Positions 7,345-17,100 of a stretch of DNA of 43,804 nt are shown here, piece by piece (position 1 is the first letter of the stretch; every line of letters starts with the position of its first letter). The position numbers were made by a program, and so were the translations under genes. The notes under the pieces are model-generated. The model did no database searches. It was not told the DNA's origin and worked only from the letters and a program-made list of their open reading frames with translations. The stretch covers positions 1-43,804 of the forward strand of contig JAABQZ010000008.1 of NCBI GenBank assembly GCA_011391175.1, read 5' to 3'. The stretch is from Methylophilaceae bacterium. GTDB lineage: Bacteria; Pseudomonadota; Gammaproteobacteria; Burkholderiales; Methylophilaceae.

Positions 7345-8502
7345 ATGTTGAACCAATATTTTGCAACTTGCCCGCGCGGTCTAGAGGCGTTGCTGACCAA
7401 TGAAATTAGGGCGGCAGGTGCCAAAGATATTAAGCCCACAGATGGTGGCGTGGCGTTTGCAGGCGAGCTGTCTGTGTGTTACGGCGCCAATTTACATTCG
7501 CGTATCGCCACTCGGATTCTCATGCAGGTCGGGCAGGGCAGATACGCGACTGAAGATGACCTATATCAGGCGGCATATAAAATAAACTGGCCGAATTGGT
7601 TTGATGTGAAGCACGACTTTATGGTGAAAGTGACTGGCGTAAAATGCCCACTTAAAAGTTTGGAATTTGCTACTTTGCGCATTAAAGACGCGGTGTGCGA
7701 CAAGTTCAGGCAAGTGGTTGATTCGCGGCCGTATATTGACACCAAAACGCCGGCAGTGCGCATCCATGCCTATTTAACTGCTGAAAACTATCAGTTCTAT
7801 GTGGATACTTCTGGCGACGCGCTCTATATGCGTGGCAACCGCAAAGCCAGTATCGAGGCGCCTTTGCGTGAGAATCTTGCAGCTGGTATTTTGCAACTAA
7901 GTGGTTGGCAAGCAGGACAGCCATTGCTAGACCCGATGTGTGGCAGCGGCACCTTTTTGTTAGAGGCGGCCATGATGGCGCTGAATATTGCACCTGGTCT
8001 GCATCGAAGTTTTGGCTTTGAAAAGCTGAAAAATTACGAGAGTGATACCTGGAAAAAAATTAAAAATACCGCGCTAAAAAACGTTAAGCCAGTTAGCTTT
8101 CAAAAATTGTATGGTAGCGATATGGATTTGCGTGCGGTACGCGTGGCGCGTCAAAACTTAAGTGAAGCGGGGCTGTTAGAAGCAGTGCAACTCACACAAG
8201 TGGATATCACCGAAGTGATTCCGCCTGCTGACAGTGGCGTACTGGTTGCCAACCCGCCTTATGGAGTGCGCATTGGCGAAGACGAAGAGTTGGCATTGTT
8301 GTACCCGAAAATGGGTGAAGCGTTAAAACGTAAATTTGCTGGTTGGAATACCTATTTTTTGACTAACGATATGCGCTTGCCAAAGCTGATGCGGCTTACG
8401 CCTAGCAAGCGCACTCCATTATTTAACGGCCCACTAGAATGCAGACTGTTTGAGATTAAAATGGTGTCAGGCAGTAATCGTAAGGAGAAAGCGCATGAGT
8501 GA
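7345..8502 (+). CDS. rlmL: 23S rRNA m2G2445-type methyltransferase (THUMP + UPF0020), RlmL-like
   Basis: The start is the ATG at 7345, one base after the previous stop, giving 385 residues from MLNQYFATCPRGLEALL. The N-terminal part is ferredoxin-like plus THUMP (residues about 1-160, RNA binding). The catalytic domain has the SAM motif LLDPMCGSGTFLLEAA and the N6/N2-methyltransferase motif NPPYGVRIG. In E. coli, RlmL is fused to RlmK in one 702-residue protein; here only the RlmL half is present, as in many betaproteobacteria. It methylates guanine 2445 of 23S rRNA during ribosome assembly if the assignment holds. The stop (8500-8502) overlaps the next start by 8 bp, so the two are probably co-translated. 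Confidence 0.88.
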   Translation: MLNQYFATCPRGLEALLTNEIRAAGAKDIKPTDGGVAFAGELSVCYGANLHSRIATRILMQVGQGRYATEDDLYQAAYKINWPNWFDVKHDFMVKVTGVKCPLKSLEFATLRIKDAVCDKFRQVVDSRPYIDTKTPAVRIHAYLTAENYQFYVDTSGDALYMRGNRKASIEAPLRENLAAGILQLSGWQAGQPLLDPMCGSGTFLLEAAMMALNIAPGLHRSFGFEKLKNYESDTWKKIKNTALKNVKPVSFQKLYGSDMDLRAVRVARQNLSEAGLLEAVQLTQVDITEVIPPADSGVLVANPPYGVRIGEDEELALLYPKMGEALKRKFAGWNTYFLTNDMRLPKLMRLTPSKRTPLFNGPLECRLFEIKMVSGSNRKEKAHE

Positions 8503-8851
8503 TTCGTTGCGTGATTTGCGCGAACGCGTGAATCAGTTTGTGGCTGAGAGGGATTGGGCGCAATTTCATACGCCCAAAAATTTAGCGATGGCGATGATAG
8601 TAGAAGCAGCAGAATTAGTGGAGCAATTTCAATGGGATACGCCACTAGAAAGCCAACATTTATCGTCAGAAAAACGCGAGGCAGTGAGTCATGAGCTGGC
8701 AGATACGTTTGTATATTTGCTTAGGATTGCCGAAGTGCTAGAGATTGATTTAATTCAGGCAACCAATCAAAAGATTGATCTGAATGCACTCAAATACCCA
8801 GTAGAAAAAGCCAAAGGTAGCAACGCTAAATATACGCAGTATGAGCAATAA
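8495..8851 (+). CDS. MazG-type nucleotide pyrophosphohydrolase (dCTPase/RS21-C6-like)
   Basis: The ATG at 8495 has an ideal AAGGAG (8482-8487) 7 nt before it, giving 118 residues. The all-alpha NTP-PPase metal motif is complete: E37-A-A-E40 and E67-L-A-D70, about 26 residues apart. The rest matches small single-domain house-cleaning enzymes that hydrolyse (d)NTPs to monophosphate and pyrophosphate, especially dCTP analogues. It overlaps the end of rlmL by 8 bp and is the last gene of the operon. Substrate preference cannot be read from sequence. A strong hairpin follows at 8874-8908. Confidence 0.88.
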   Translation: MSDSLRDLRERVNQFVAERDWAQFHTPKNLAMAMIVEAAELVEQFQWDTPLESQHLSSEKREAVSHELADTFVYLLRIAEVLEIDLIQATNQKIDLNALKYPVEKAKGSNAKYTQYEQ

Positions 8852-8862
8852 GTAAGTAGAGC

Positions 8863-8908
8863 AAAAAAACTATGCCCTACAAGCCTTATGGATATTGGCT
8901 TGTAGGGC
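8863..8908 (-). terminator. Strong hairpin terminator between convergent genes
   Basis: A perfect 12-bp stem, GCCCTACAAGCC (8874-8885) with GGCTTGTAGGGC (8897-8908), has an 11-nt loop. On the minus strand it is followed by ATAGTTTTTTT (A-run 8863-8869), so it should end the tpx transcript. On the plus strand the tail is GT-rich with only four Ts, so it may also weaken readthrough from the operon ending at 8851. Confidence 0.85.
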
Positions 8909-8909
8909 A
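8874..8909. repeat. 36-bp dispersed repeat, copy 1
   Basis: The hairpin here shares most of its 36 bases with 25361-25396, including an identical 15-nt core ATGGATATTGGCTTG (8888-8902 and 25375-25389). Matching GCCCT and GCA ends lie at the same spacing. Copy 1 is a perfect hairpin; copy 2 is degenerate. Both sit between convergent genes beside a T-run. Confidence 0.6.
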
Positions 8910-8952
8910 GGTGTTTTGATGTAGTGCTATTAGAGTGTTGTCTAACGCTATA

Positions 8953-9453
8953 TTACAGTACCGCTAACGCAGCATCGTAGTTAGGTTCGTTGGCGATTTC
9001 TGGCACCAGTTCAACGTGTTTTACTACATTATTTTCGTCTAATACAATCACAGCGCGCGCACACAGCCCAGCCAATTTGCTGGTAAATAATAGAACGCCG
9101 TAGTTCATTAAGAAATCACGGCCACGCATGCTAGACAAGTTTTGCACGTTTTCGATGCCTTCTGCTGCACAAAAACGGGTCTGTGCAAACGGTAAGTCGG
9201 CAGAAATATTCAACACTACGGTGTTATTCATACCTGCAGCAAGCTTATTAAAAGCACGAACTGAGGCAGCACAAGTAGGCGTATCCACACTTGGGAATAT
9301 ATTGAGCACTTTGCGTTTGCCAGCAAAATTATCCAAAGTGACATCAGCCAAGGCTTTATCTACTAGAGTGAAGTTTGGCGCAGTGCTGCCTACTTTGGGC
9401 AAGTTGCCTGCGACATCGACTGTGTTCCCTTTAAGCGTAACGGTATTTGACAT
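8953..9453 (-). CDS. tpx: Thiol peroxidase Tpx
   Basis: 166 residues, the normal length for the atypical 2-Cys peroxiredoxin Tpx. The peroxidatic cysteine is C61 in [14 protein letters not shown] and the resolving cysteine is C95 in FCAAEGI, the same positions as in E. coli Tpx. FPSVDTPTC and [12 protein letters not shown] are family signatures. The enzyme reduces hydrogen peroxide and alkyl hydroperoxides using thioredoxin. A strong AAGGAAA lies 6 nt before the ATG. It stands alone, followed by the strong hairpin terminator. A FIST-domain gene lies upstream on the same strand but is separated by its own terminator. Confidence 0.96.
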   Translation of the reverse strand: MSNTVTLKGNTVDVAGNLPKVGSTAPNFTLVDKALADVTLDNFAGKRKVLNIFPSVDTPTCAASVRAFNKLAAGMNNTVVLNISADLPFAQTRFCAAEGIENVQNLSSMRGRDFLMNYGVLLFTSKLAGLCARAVIVLDENNVVKHVELVPEIANEPNYDAALAVL

Positions 9454-9510
9454 GATGATTTCCTTTTCTAATTGTGCATCAGGATCTTAATATTGAGCAT
9501 GTAATCATAA

Positions 9511-9540
9511 AACAAAAAGCACCTGTGTGGAACAGGTGCT
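9511..9540 (-). terminator. Rho-independent terminator after the FIST gene
   Basis: A 9-bp perfect stem, AGCACCTGT (9518-9526) with ACAGGTGCT (9532-9540), has a 5-nt loop. On the minus strand TTTTTGTTTT follows the stem, so it ends transcription of the FIST gene before tpx begins. Confidence 0.85.
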
Positions 9541-9567
9541 TTTGCTTAAAACCCAACTAAATTGTGC

Positions 9568-10728
9568 TTAAGCCAGTAAATTTTCGCTTAAATAGCCAAT
9601 CGTCATGGTTTGGTTGTGTAATACGCTATCGGTGGTGTTGGGGCGTGGTGCAAGTTCACCGTATGAATAGAAGCCTGCTACGCTCGTTTGAGGGCCTAAA
9701 ATTTGTTGTACTAATTTTATTTCATCACCAATTTGATCGGCCATGACAAGTTTGCGACCAACGCAGCTAACACATAAAGCCAAACCTACTTGGTTGGTTT
9801 TGGTGTTACTAAGTCCTTCCATGACTAAGTTCGCAGCGTTCCCCGCACCTTCCACTAATCTATCGTGATTGGTTTGGCATAGACGTACAGTTTCGCCTTC
9901 TTCCACGTTACCCGCAAAAGTGAGGCTGTTGTTCGCATTGTCAATTGCCAGCAAAGTGCGGATTTTTTCAACATCGCGCTTGCCTTCTTCAATCACAGCT
10001 AACGGAAATTTTAAACCAGTGCCAGGTAAGCCTCGTGCAAATGCTTCGCCTATATACATTCTATATAAGGGCAATGCAGGCTTGCCGTCCATCTCAAATA
10101 CCACGTTTTTCTCGGATCTTGTCACAGTGCGCGGTGGTCCGTATGGTTTCCAGCCGCCAAGTGCGCCGCTAGAGGTAATCAGTGCGTTACCATACAAGCC
10201 GACTGCAATCACTTGGTTGTCAGAAACGGTGTCGTTAAACAATTGCAGTGTTTTTACAAATGCAGCGCCGTCACCTGCAAGGCCGCCTACAATAGGCACA
10301 TCGCCCAATACGCTTTGGAAGCCTTTTAGTAGCTCAGAGCCATTGACGTTTAAACCGTCAGAAATCACCAGCACGGTACGTAATGTATCTGCTTTTAATT
10401 GTTTGGCTAAACCAGCCGCCGCCTCAAACGAGTTTTGCATGCCAGACATTTTTGTTTGCGCTACGCGCTGTATGGTTTTTTCCCACTGAATGGCGGTAAT
10501 TTGAATGCTGTCGTCATACACACCACTGGGGCTAATTTCGCCAGATGTGGTACAGCCAACCAGCTGTGCTGCAGGGTAGCGCGATTTTAAGAAGCCTTGT
10601 AATTTGCCTTCGCTGAATCGCTTCACTGATCCAAATACTAATACTAAATTAGCGCTTGGAAGTGGGGACGTGCTTGGCAAATCTTTAAGTGCCAATTTTG
10701 AATCTACAGACTCTTGTCTAATAATCAT
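9568..10728 (-). CDS. FIST N/C-domain sensory protein
   Basis: 386 residues covering a complete FIST_N (about 25-215) plus FIST_C (about 220-365) module. Signatures are LVLVFGSVKRF, LVGCTTSGEISPSGVYDD, PIVGGLAGDGA, then PLYRMYIGEAFA and GFYSYGELAP near the end. FIST domains are proposed small-ligand sensors, often fused or linked to chemotaxis and two-component proteins; here the module stands alone with no output domain or membrane segment. A good AGGAT lies 7 nt before the ATG. It is divergent from the pilG operon, 243 bp away, so a role as input to Pil-Chp signalling is possible but inferred only from position. Confidence 0.9.
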   Translation of the reverse strand: MIIRQESVDSKLALKDLPSTSPLPSANLVLVFGSVKRFSEGKLQGFLKSRYPAAQLVGCTTSGEISPSGVYDDSIQITAIQWEKTIQRVAQTKMSGMQNSFEAAAGLAKQLKADTLRTVLVISDGLNVNGSELLKGFQSVLGDVPIVGGLAGDGAAFVKTLQLFNDTVSDNQVIAVGLYGNALITSSGALGGWKPYGPPRTVTRSEKNVVFEMDGKPALPLYRMYIGEAFARGLPGTGLKFPLAVIEEGKRDVEKIRTLLAIDNANNSLTFAGNVEEGETVRLCQTNHDRLVEGAGNAANLVMEGLSNTKTNQVGLALCVSCVGRKLVMADQIGDEIKLVQQILGPQTSVAGFYSYGELAPRPNTTDSVLHNQTMTIGYLSENLLA

Positions 10729-10841
10729 TAAGATTATCCTTTAATAAAAATATTGTCTCTGACTACATGATTAATATTTGTGTCTACAATGTAACATTAT
10801 TTTTATTGTTAACGTATATTATTACAAATATCACGTAAGTG

Positions 10842-10869
10842 TTGCAAATTATTTAAAAAAATGTAATAT
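10842..10869 (+). promoter_or_regulatory. Possible sigma-70 promoter for the pil-chp operon
   Basis: TTGCAA (10842-10847) and TAATAT (10864-10869) are separated by 16 bp, giving a leader of about 95 nt before pilG. The whole 243-bp gap is very AT-rich, so chance matches are likely. Confidence 0.25.
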
Positions 10870-10971
10870 TTGTTCGTGTAAATTAAAACAACAATCACAA
10901 AAAACCACAATTTACTGGGCAAATTGCAATTTAGCTAAACATATGAATTTAGTATGTCAGGGGAATATAAC

Positions 10972-11358
10972 GTGGCGCAAGTAAATTTGGCTGGCACTAA
11001 AGTAATGGTGATTGACGATAGCAACACGATACGTCGTAGCGCCGAGATATTCTTAAAGTCTGCAGGCTGTGAAGTGATTCTGGCGGAAGATGGCTTTGAC
11101 GCATTAGCAAAAATTGCTGATCAGCTACCGCAAGTCATCTTTGTTGATATTATGATGCCACGTCTTGATGGCTACCAAACTTGTGCACTGATTAAGCGTA
11201 ATGCCAAGTTTAACTCCACTCCAGTGATTATGCTTTCCAGCAAAGATGGTTTGTTTGACCGTGCACGCGGACGCATGGCGGGATCTGACCAATACTTAAC
11301 CAAACCTTTTACGCAAGATACGCTGATAGAAGCGGTCAATGCTTACGTGACCAAGTAA
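10972..11358 (+). CDS. pilG: Twitching-motility response regulator PilG
   Basis: I choose the GTG at 10972 because AGGGGA (10959-10964) lies 7 nt before it; the ATG at 10954 lacks such a site and would add six residues. The product is a 128-residue stand-alone receiver. The acidic pocket is IDD in VMVIDDSNTIRRSAE, the phospho-acceptor is D59 in FVDIMMPRLDGYQTCALIK, and the conserved Lys is in YLTKPFT. VIMLSSKDGLFDRARGRMAG is close to PilG of Pseudomonas. In Pil-Chp, PilG receives phosphate from ChpA and promotes pilus extension via the PilB side. It heads a gene set in the order G-H-I-J-ChpA. Confidence 0.95.
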   Translation: MAQVNLAGTKVMVIDDSNTIRRSAEIFLKSAGCEVILAEDGFDALAKIADQLPQVIFVDIMMPRLDGYQTCALIKRNAKFNSTPVIMLSSKDGLFDRARGRMAGSDQYLTKPFTQDTLIEAVNAYVTK

Positions 11359-11385
11359 CTATCGTAATTTTTCAGGGAGCTAGAT

Positions 11386-11751
11386 ATGGCAATTAATAAA
11401 ATTTTAATCGTAGATGATTCTGCAACAGACAGATTTTATTTGACTGAAATGCTGGAAGCAGAGGGTTATCAAGTAGTGGGGCTGGAGAGTGGCGAAGCCT
11501 GTGTGGAGCGTGCGGCAGATATTGCGCCAGATTTGATTATCATGGATATCATTATGACGGGCTTGACAGGATTTCAAGCAACACGCACGTTAACTAAAGA
11601 CCCGGTGACTGCAAAAATACCAATTATTTTGTGTTCAGGTAAATTGCAAGTCACGGATCATTCGTGGGCAGAAAAAATGGGTGCTAAAGGCTGTATTTTA
11701 AAACCTGCTTCAAAAGATGAGTTAAAAGCTTTAATTGCTAATTTGGGTTAA
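11386..11751 (+). CDS. pilH: Twitching-motility response regulator PilH
   Basis: 121 residues, a single receiver domain. The acidic pair is in ILIVDDSATDRFYL, the phospho-acceptor is D54 in LIIMDIIMTGLTGFQATR, and the switch Lys is in CILKPASKDEL. Its second position in the cluster, the short length and the wording around DSATDR are typical of PilH, which opposes PilG and favours retraction or acts as a phosphate sink. AGGGAG lies 8 nt before the ATG. The gap to pilG is 27 bp and to pilI 9 bp, consistent with one transcript. Confidence 0.93.
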   Translation: MAINKILIVDDSATDRFYLTEMLEAEGYQVVGLESGEACVERAADIAPDLIIMDIIMTGLTGFQATRTLTKDPVTAKIPIILCSGKLQVTDHSWAEKMGAKGCILKPASKDELKALIANLG

Positions 11752-11760
11752 AGTTTACCT

Positions 11761-12285
11761 ATGTCTAAACAGTCACAGCTACGCGAGTATCAAACCAATA
11801 TATTGGCAAGATTGGAAAATGCCAAGAAAGCAGGTGCTGAGACATCTGCCGGTTATTTGGGCGTAGTGATTGGCAGCAAAAATGTATTGGTAAATTTGCA
11901 AGAAATTAGCGAAACCTTGCCGGTGACTGACATTCAGCCTGTGCCGATTGTAAAGCCTTGGTTTTTGGGGGTATCTAATGTGCGTGGCGTGCTATATGCA
12001 ATTAATGATATTGCACAACTGCTAGAAACCACCTTTACCAGCATTTCTTCCAACGCGCGCTTACTGTTGATTAGTGAAACGGTATCCAGCAACGTCGCCT
12101 TTGTTGTAGAAAAAATGATTGGTTTACGCAACATTAACGAAATGAAGCCATATGAGGTTGAGCTGGAAGAAAATGCTTGTTTAAAGGCACAAACCTACCA
12201 AGATGATGAAAACCGTATTTGGCATATGCTGGATTGCGATAAGTTAGTGCGATCGAAAGAATTTGCAACGCCTTATATTATTTAA
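11761..12285 (+). CDS. pilI: CheW-like adaptor PilI
   Basis: 174 residues with one CheW domain from about residue 28 to 160. GYLGVVIGSKNVLVNLQEISE and PWFLGVSNVRGVLYAINDIAQLL are the CheW core strands, with the hydrophobic VRGV segment used for kinase and receptor contact. PilI couples the PilJ receptor to the ChpA kinase at the cell pole. The ribosome-binding site is poor (AAAG), but the gene starts 9 bp after pilH and may depend on coupling. A second adaptor (ChpC) is not found in the window. Confidence 0.92.
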   Translation: MSKQSQLREYQTNILARLENAKKAGAETSAGYLGVVIGSKNVLVNLQEISETLPVTDIQPVPIVKPWFLGVSNVRGVLYAINDIAQLLETTFTSISSNARLLLISETVSSNVAFVVEKMIGLRNINEMKPYEVELEENACLKAQTYQDDENRIWHMLDCDKLVRSKEFATPYII

Positions 12286-12370
12286 ATTTTTAACAACAGC
12301 TTGTAGTAAAAAAAGCTAAACAAAACGATGAGTACAAATAGCCTTCATTTGAGCTTAAAAGGGAACAAAA

Positions 12371-14098
12371 ATGGCATTTAATATTAAAGACTTACCAGCA
12401 AAAATTAAACAAGCTTTGACTGGAAAAGCGGCAGCTGGCGGTGTAAGTAGTAGTCGTCGTCAAGTTGTTATTCCAATAGTCGGGCTGCTTATTTTTATTG
12501 CTTTGGCGTTTTATGTGATTAACCAAGTGCGAATTGGCGGGCCTGTTTATGCAGAGCTCAAGGCGAACGATGACTTGCGGGCGGATATTTTACCGCCGCC
12601 CTTGTATGCAGTAGATGCGTTTGCGGCCGTAAATGCTGCTTTCGTAGCGGCATCAACTTCTGACTTTGCATTACGTGACAAAAAGCTGGATGAGGTGACG
12701 AAAGCCGAGGCTGCATTTAGAAAACAAGTGGAATATTGGAGCAAAAATATCCACCAAGACACCATGGGTGGTGCGTTTCAGGCAGTGATTAAATCTAACG
12801 AGAACTTTTACCGCATCTATAACAAGGATTATGTGGCGGCGATTAAGCTGGGTGCAATTGCAGCCGCTAAGCCGTTGGGCGATATGACGGCAGCATATGA
12901 CATTAATAGGCTAACTGTGAACACCATGGTGGCGGAGCTGGAGAAAGAGTCAGCCAAAACGAGGGAAGCGAGTAACGCGCTTCTAAAAACGATTTTAACG
13001 GCGCTGGCCTTGCTGGGTTTGTTGATTGTGGGTTTAATTTGGATTTTTGGTGCACGTCAGGCTAAAACAATTGATAGCGCAGTGATGATGCTGGAAAACG
13101 ATGGACAGGCCAACCAAATGGCCGTTTTAAACCTGCTGGATGAGATGGGGGATTTGGCGGATGGTGACTTAACTGTACGTGCAGAAGTACGAGAGAACAT
13201 TACTGGCGCGATTGCTGACTCAATTAACTATACCATTGATAGCTTGCGAGACTTGGTAACGGGAATTAACCGTGCCTCAGAGCAAGTAAATACGGCTACT
13301 GGGCAAGCGCAGGCAACTTCAGTTTCATTGCTGTCTGCTGCAGAAAAACAAGCGGTGCAAATTACTGAAACGACTGAAGCGGTGGGTAATATGACGCGCT
13401 CAATCTTGCAAGTATCCAGTAACGCGAGTCAGGCCTCACAAGTTGCGCAACGTTCATTACAAGCAGCTACGCAGGGTTCACAAGCGGTGCAAAATACGAT
13501 TGCCGGTATGAACGGCATTCGTGAGCAAATTCAAGAAACCTCAAAACGTATTAAACGTTTGGGTGAAAGCTCGCAAGAGATTGGTGAGATTGTGGAGCTG
13601 ATTTCTGACATTACCGAACAAACCAATATTTTGGCTTTGAATGCGGCGATTCAGGCGGCTTCTGCGGGTGAGGCGGGACGTGGCTTTACCGTGGTTGCGG
13701 AAGAGGTGCAGCGCTTGGCGGAACGTTCATCTGAGGCGACTAAACAGATTGGTGCGATTGTAAAAACCATTCAGACTGATACCAACAGTGCAGTGGCTGC
13801 GATGGAGAAGAGTACTGAGGGTGTGGTTGAGGGCGCGCGGTTATCAGACGCGGCGGGTAAAGCCTTAACTGAGATTGAAACCGTTTCCAACAGCTTGGCA
13901 CGTTTGATTCAATCGATTTCTAGTGCTACTGAGGCGCAAACGGAAGTGGCCTCTACTGTGACCAAAAACATGCAACAAATTCAAGAGATTACATCGCAAA
14001 CTACTGAAGGTACAAAATTAACCGCTGAATCGGTCGGACAATTAACTAAGCTGGCAGAGGAGTTGCGTGATTCAGTGGCTGGTTTTAAATTGGCTTAA
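12371..14098 (+). CDS. pilJ: Methyl-accepting chemotaxis protein PilJ
   Basis: 575 residues; AAAGGG lies 8 nt before the ATG. A membrane segment at about 32-54 and a second at about 205-227 enclose a periplasmic sensor of only about 150 residues. It starts [27 protein letters not shown], a form seen in ordinary single-module MCP sensors. A HAMP-like linker follows, then a signalling domain whose hairpin tip is [20 protein letters not shown] and [21 protein letters not shown]. PilJ of P. aeruginosa is longer (682) with a duplicated PilJ sensor, so this receptor probably senses something different. Position between PilI and ChpA supports the name. No methyltransferase or methylesterase gene is in the operon. 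Confidence 0.9.
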   Translation: MAFNIKDLPAKIKQALTGKAAAGGVSSSRRQVVIPIVGLLIFIALAFYVINQVRIGGPVYAELKANDDLRADILPPPLYAVDAFAAVNAAFVAASTSDFALRDKKLDEVTKAEAAFRKQVEYWSKNIHQDTMGGAFQAVIKSNENFYRIYNKDYVAAIKLGAIAAAKPLGDMTAAYDINRLTVNTMVAELEKESAKTREASNALLKTILTALALLGLLIVGLIWIFGARQAKTIDSAVMMLENDGQANQMAVLNLLDEMGDLADGDLTVRAEVRENITGAIADSINYTIDSLRDLVTGINRASEQVNTATGQAQATSVSLLSAAEKQAVQITETTEAVGNMTRSILQVSSNASQASQVAQRSLQAATQGSQAVQNTIAGMNGIREQIQETSKRIKRLGESSQEIGEIVELISDITEQTNILALNAAIQAASAGEAGRGFTVVAEEVQRLAERSSEATKQIGAIVKTIQTDTNSAVAAMEKSTEGVVEGARLSDAAGKALTEIETVSNSLARLIQSISSATEAQTEVASTVTKNMQQIQEITSQTTEGTKLTAESVGQLTKLAEELRDSVAGFKLA

Positions 14099-14138
14099 CT
14101 CGCACCTTAATTATAGAAAACTGTTGGAGCAAAATTAG

Positions 14139-17100
14139 GTGGCTGAAAATTTTGATAGCGGCCCACTGAGCTGGGTAAAAGACCAAATCAATCAATTGCT
14201 TGAATCTGTATTGGTTAATATAGGTGCCGTGCAAGCGAATATACATGATACTTCACCCATGCGCTTTTCGCAGACCAGTTTGTATCAGGCCACTGGTGCG
14301 CTTGATATGGTGGGCTTGGAGGGTTGCAAGCGGTTTTCGAGTGAGCTAGAGAAGTTAGCTGGCAAGCTTGATAAAAAAACTGTCAATGCAACGCCTGAAT
14401 TGATTGCTGCCTTTGAAAAAGCAGTAAAAACGCTACAAAGCTACTTACATGACTTGCTCAATGGAGCGCCAGATATTCCACTGCGTTTGTACTCTGTGTT
14501 AAGTCCAATCGTTATTGCGCAGGGTGAGAGTCTAGACGAAAGTGAACTTTTTTTTCCAGATACTAGTAATAGTGTACCTAAAACGATTCCTACAAAAGAA
14601 TTAAGTGATGCTGAATACGCCAGCTTTATTGTAGAGCAGCGAGTGGCCTATCAAAAATCTTTACTTAATTGGTTGCAAACTAAGCAACCAAGCGCTGTTG
14701 ACAATATGACAACGGCTGTGAGTAATGTCAGCCTAGCGCAACAAAAAAATAGTAATAAAACATTATGGTGGGCGGCCAGTGCGTTTACTGAGTCGCTCGC
14801 GCAAAAAGAAATTGCCGAAAACCAAGGTGCTAAAAAGCTTTGCCGTAAGCTAGACCAAGAATTACGACTATTCGCCGACGGTGTGAATAAACCGCATAAT
14901 AACTTGTTGCGCGATATTTTGTATTATGTAGCCATTAGCGATATTGATAATGCAAACATACTCAAAGTGAAAGAAGTGTTTGAGCTAGATCAGTTTATAG
15001 ATAAAAAATCCTCTATTAATTTTATTGGCAGTAGTATTGATGCGGATGAAACTGCCTTGGTAGAGCAGCTGATTGAAGAGTTGGAAAAATTAAGAGATAT
15101 TTGGGATGAAATATCGAACACGCTTAACTTTAGTAAAATTGATAGCAAAACCAGCACCAGTCCTGTGCATATTGATAATGTCCTGATTACCAGATTTTCT
15201 GACGAGATTGGCGCCAGTCAAAGCGTTGCGCAAAACTTAAGTCAAGTATTATTTGTCGATTTTTACTCTGTGTTACAGCAAGCAGCTAATACCCTGCGCG
15301 ACGATGCTAGCAAGGTTAATCATGCTGCTTTAATTGAGGTGGCTGCAGCGCTTAATTTAATTGAGTCCGCGCTGAAAAACTATGCAGATTTAGATCCGCA
15401 GCAATTAGAGAGATTGCATTCTGAGCTGATGCGCCTTGAGTCAATTTCGTCTGGCGAGATTTACGATAAGCTAGACGCTGATAGATCAGGCGAGTTGGAC
15501 CGCGATACAGTAAAAGCGTTAGTGATTCATATTAACGAATCGCTCAAAATTGTTGAGCAAGCGCTTGATAGCTACTTCCGCAACCCTAAAGAAAAAGCCC
15601 CGTTAACACTTACACCACAGCCTATTAAACAAGTTTCTGCTGTGTTTGATATGCTTGGTTTAGTCACACCTACTGCGATTGCCAATGCCAGTAGCCAATA
15701 TATTGAATATTTTCAGCAAGATGATTATGCAGTAAATCAGGCAGATTTTGAGCTGGTGGCAGAGAGCTTGAGTATGCTGGGCTTGTATGCAGACGAAATG
15801 CCAAAAATACGGCCAGAATCTGAGAAAGCGCTAGAAGGCGCACTTGATCGTTTAAATGTAGCATTGACAAACGCTGGTGTGTTTAAAGTAACTACAACAA
15901 AAGCATCTTTTGCTAACGTCAAAAATACACAAGAAGCAACGGTGTCATCTGAGGAGTTGATTGAGCAAGCCGTTAGCAAAGACAATGCACCAACAGTCTT
16001 GCCAACCGTTATGGGCGGACCAACAGTTACAGACCAAGCGCTTGATGCAGAGCTGCTGGATATTTACCTGACGGAAGCAGAAGAGGTATTGGCACACATA
16101 GCGCAAAACTGCCAAGCATTACGCGTGAATGTGACAGACAACGAGGCAGTAGTTGAAATTAGGCGTAGCTTCCATACCCTAAAAGGCAGTGGCCGCACTG
16201 TAGGCTTAAACGCTTTGGGAGAAGTTGCAGGTAAAGTTGAGTTCTTTTTAAATGACGTATTGGATAAAAAAAGAAACCTGCATCCCAAGCAACTAGGTGT
16301 CATTGAACAAGTGTCAGCAGCTTTTGCTGACTGGACAGCAGAGTTGCGCGCTAACGATCAGGTAGAAGTCAACCAAGAGGCTTGGATAGCACGCATCGCA
16401 GAGATGCCAAATCTTGATGCTGATGTTGGGGCAAGCGATGAAGTAAAAGTTGAAACCAGCACATCCGAAAAAGATAAGCCTGTTTCTACTAAGAAAGCAG
16501 AGCCACAAGTATTGATTGGTGGTACGCGCAAAATGAGCCGCGCGTTATATGATATTTTTATACGCGAAAGTGGTCAGAACATTACTCTGTTAGAGCAGGA
16601 TGCCGTAAAGCTTGCAGCACATGGTGCATTGCCACCAGCAAAGGCTGCCCAACATGCCAACCACACGTTAGCCAGCAATGCCTTAGCTGCTCAGTTTGAC
16701 CCTTTGGGCGAACTAAGTCGCGCTTTAGAGCGCTGGCTGGATGAAGTCACCCCCATCTGGTCGCCAGAGTATGTGGATTTGTACTGTAATACAGTTAAGT
16801 CAATATCGGCCATGTGGCAAAAAGTATCTGAGCTTAAAAATCCGCGTTCTGCTAACGCGCTCATTAAAGTTTTAAATCAAGCAACGCTACAAGCTAAACA
16901 GCATAATGCGCTCAGTTTAGATGATATAGGCATAGATAATATAGACAATGCCGAGCTACAGACAGATGCAACAGTGATGCTGGAAGAGTCAGCTGAGATG
17001 CAGGTGACAACTGCGCCGAATGAGTTTGTTGGTTTAGAAGAAACACCTACGTTCGAAGAAACAAGTGCTGACCACTTGGAAGTGAAACTCATCACTGAAG

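Noticed and set aside
10778-10984. Small gene of 68 codons before pilG
   Set aside because: The AT-rich frame is Lys/Asn/Cys/Tyr-heavy, runs into pilG out of frame and has no ribosome-binding site.
15474-15509. EF-hand-like loop DADRSGELDRDT in ChpA (residues 446-457)
   Set aside because: The last position is Thr rather than Glu, and it lies in a helical Hpt-like region with no paired EF-hand.
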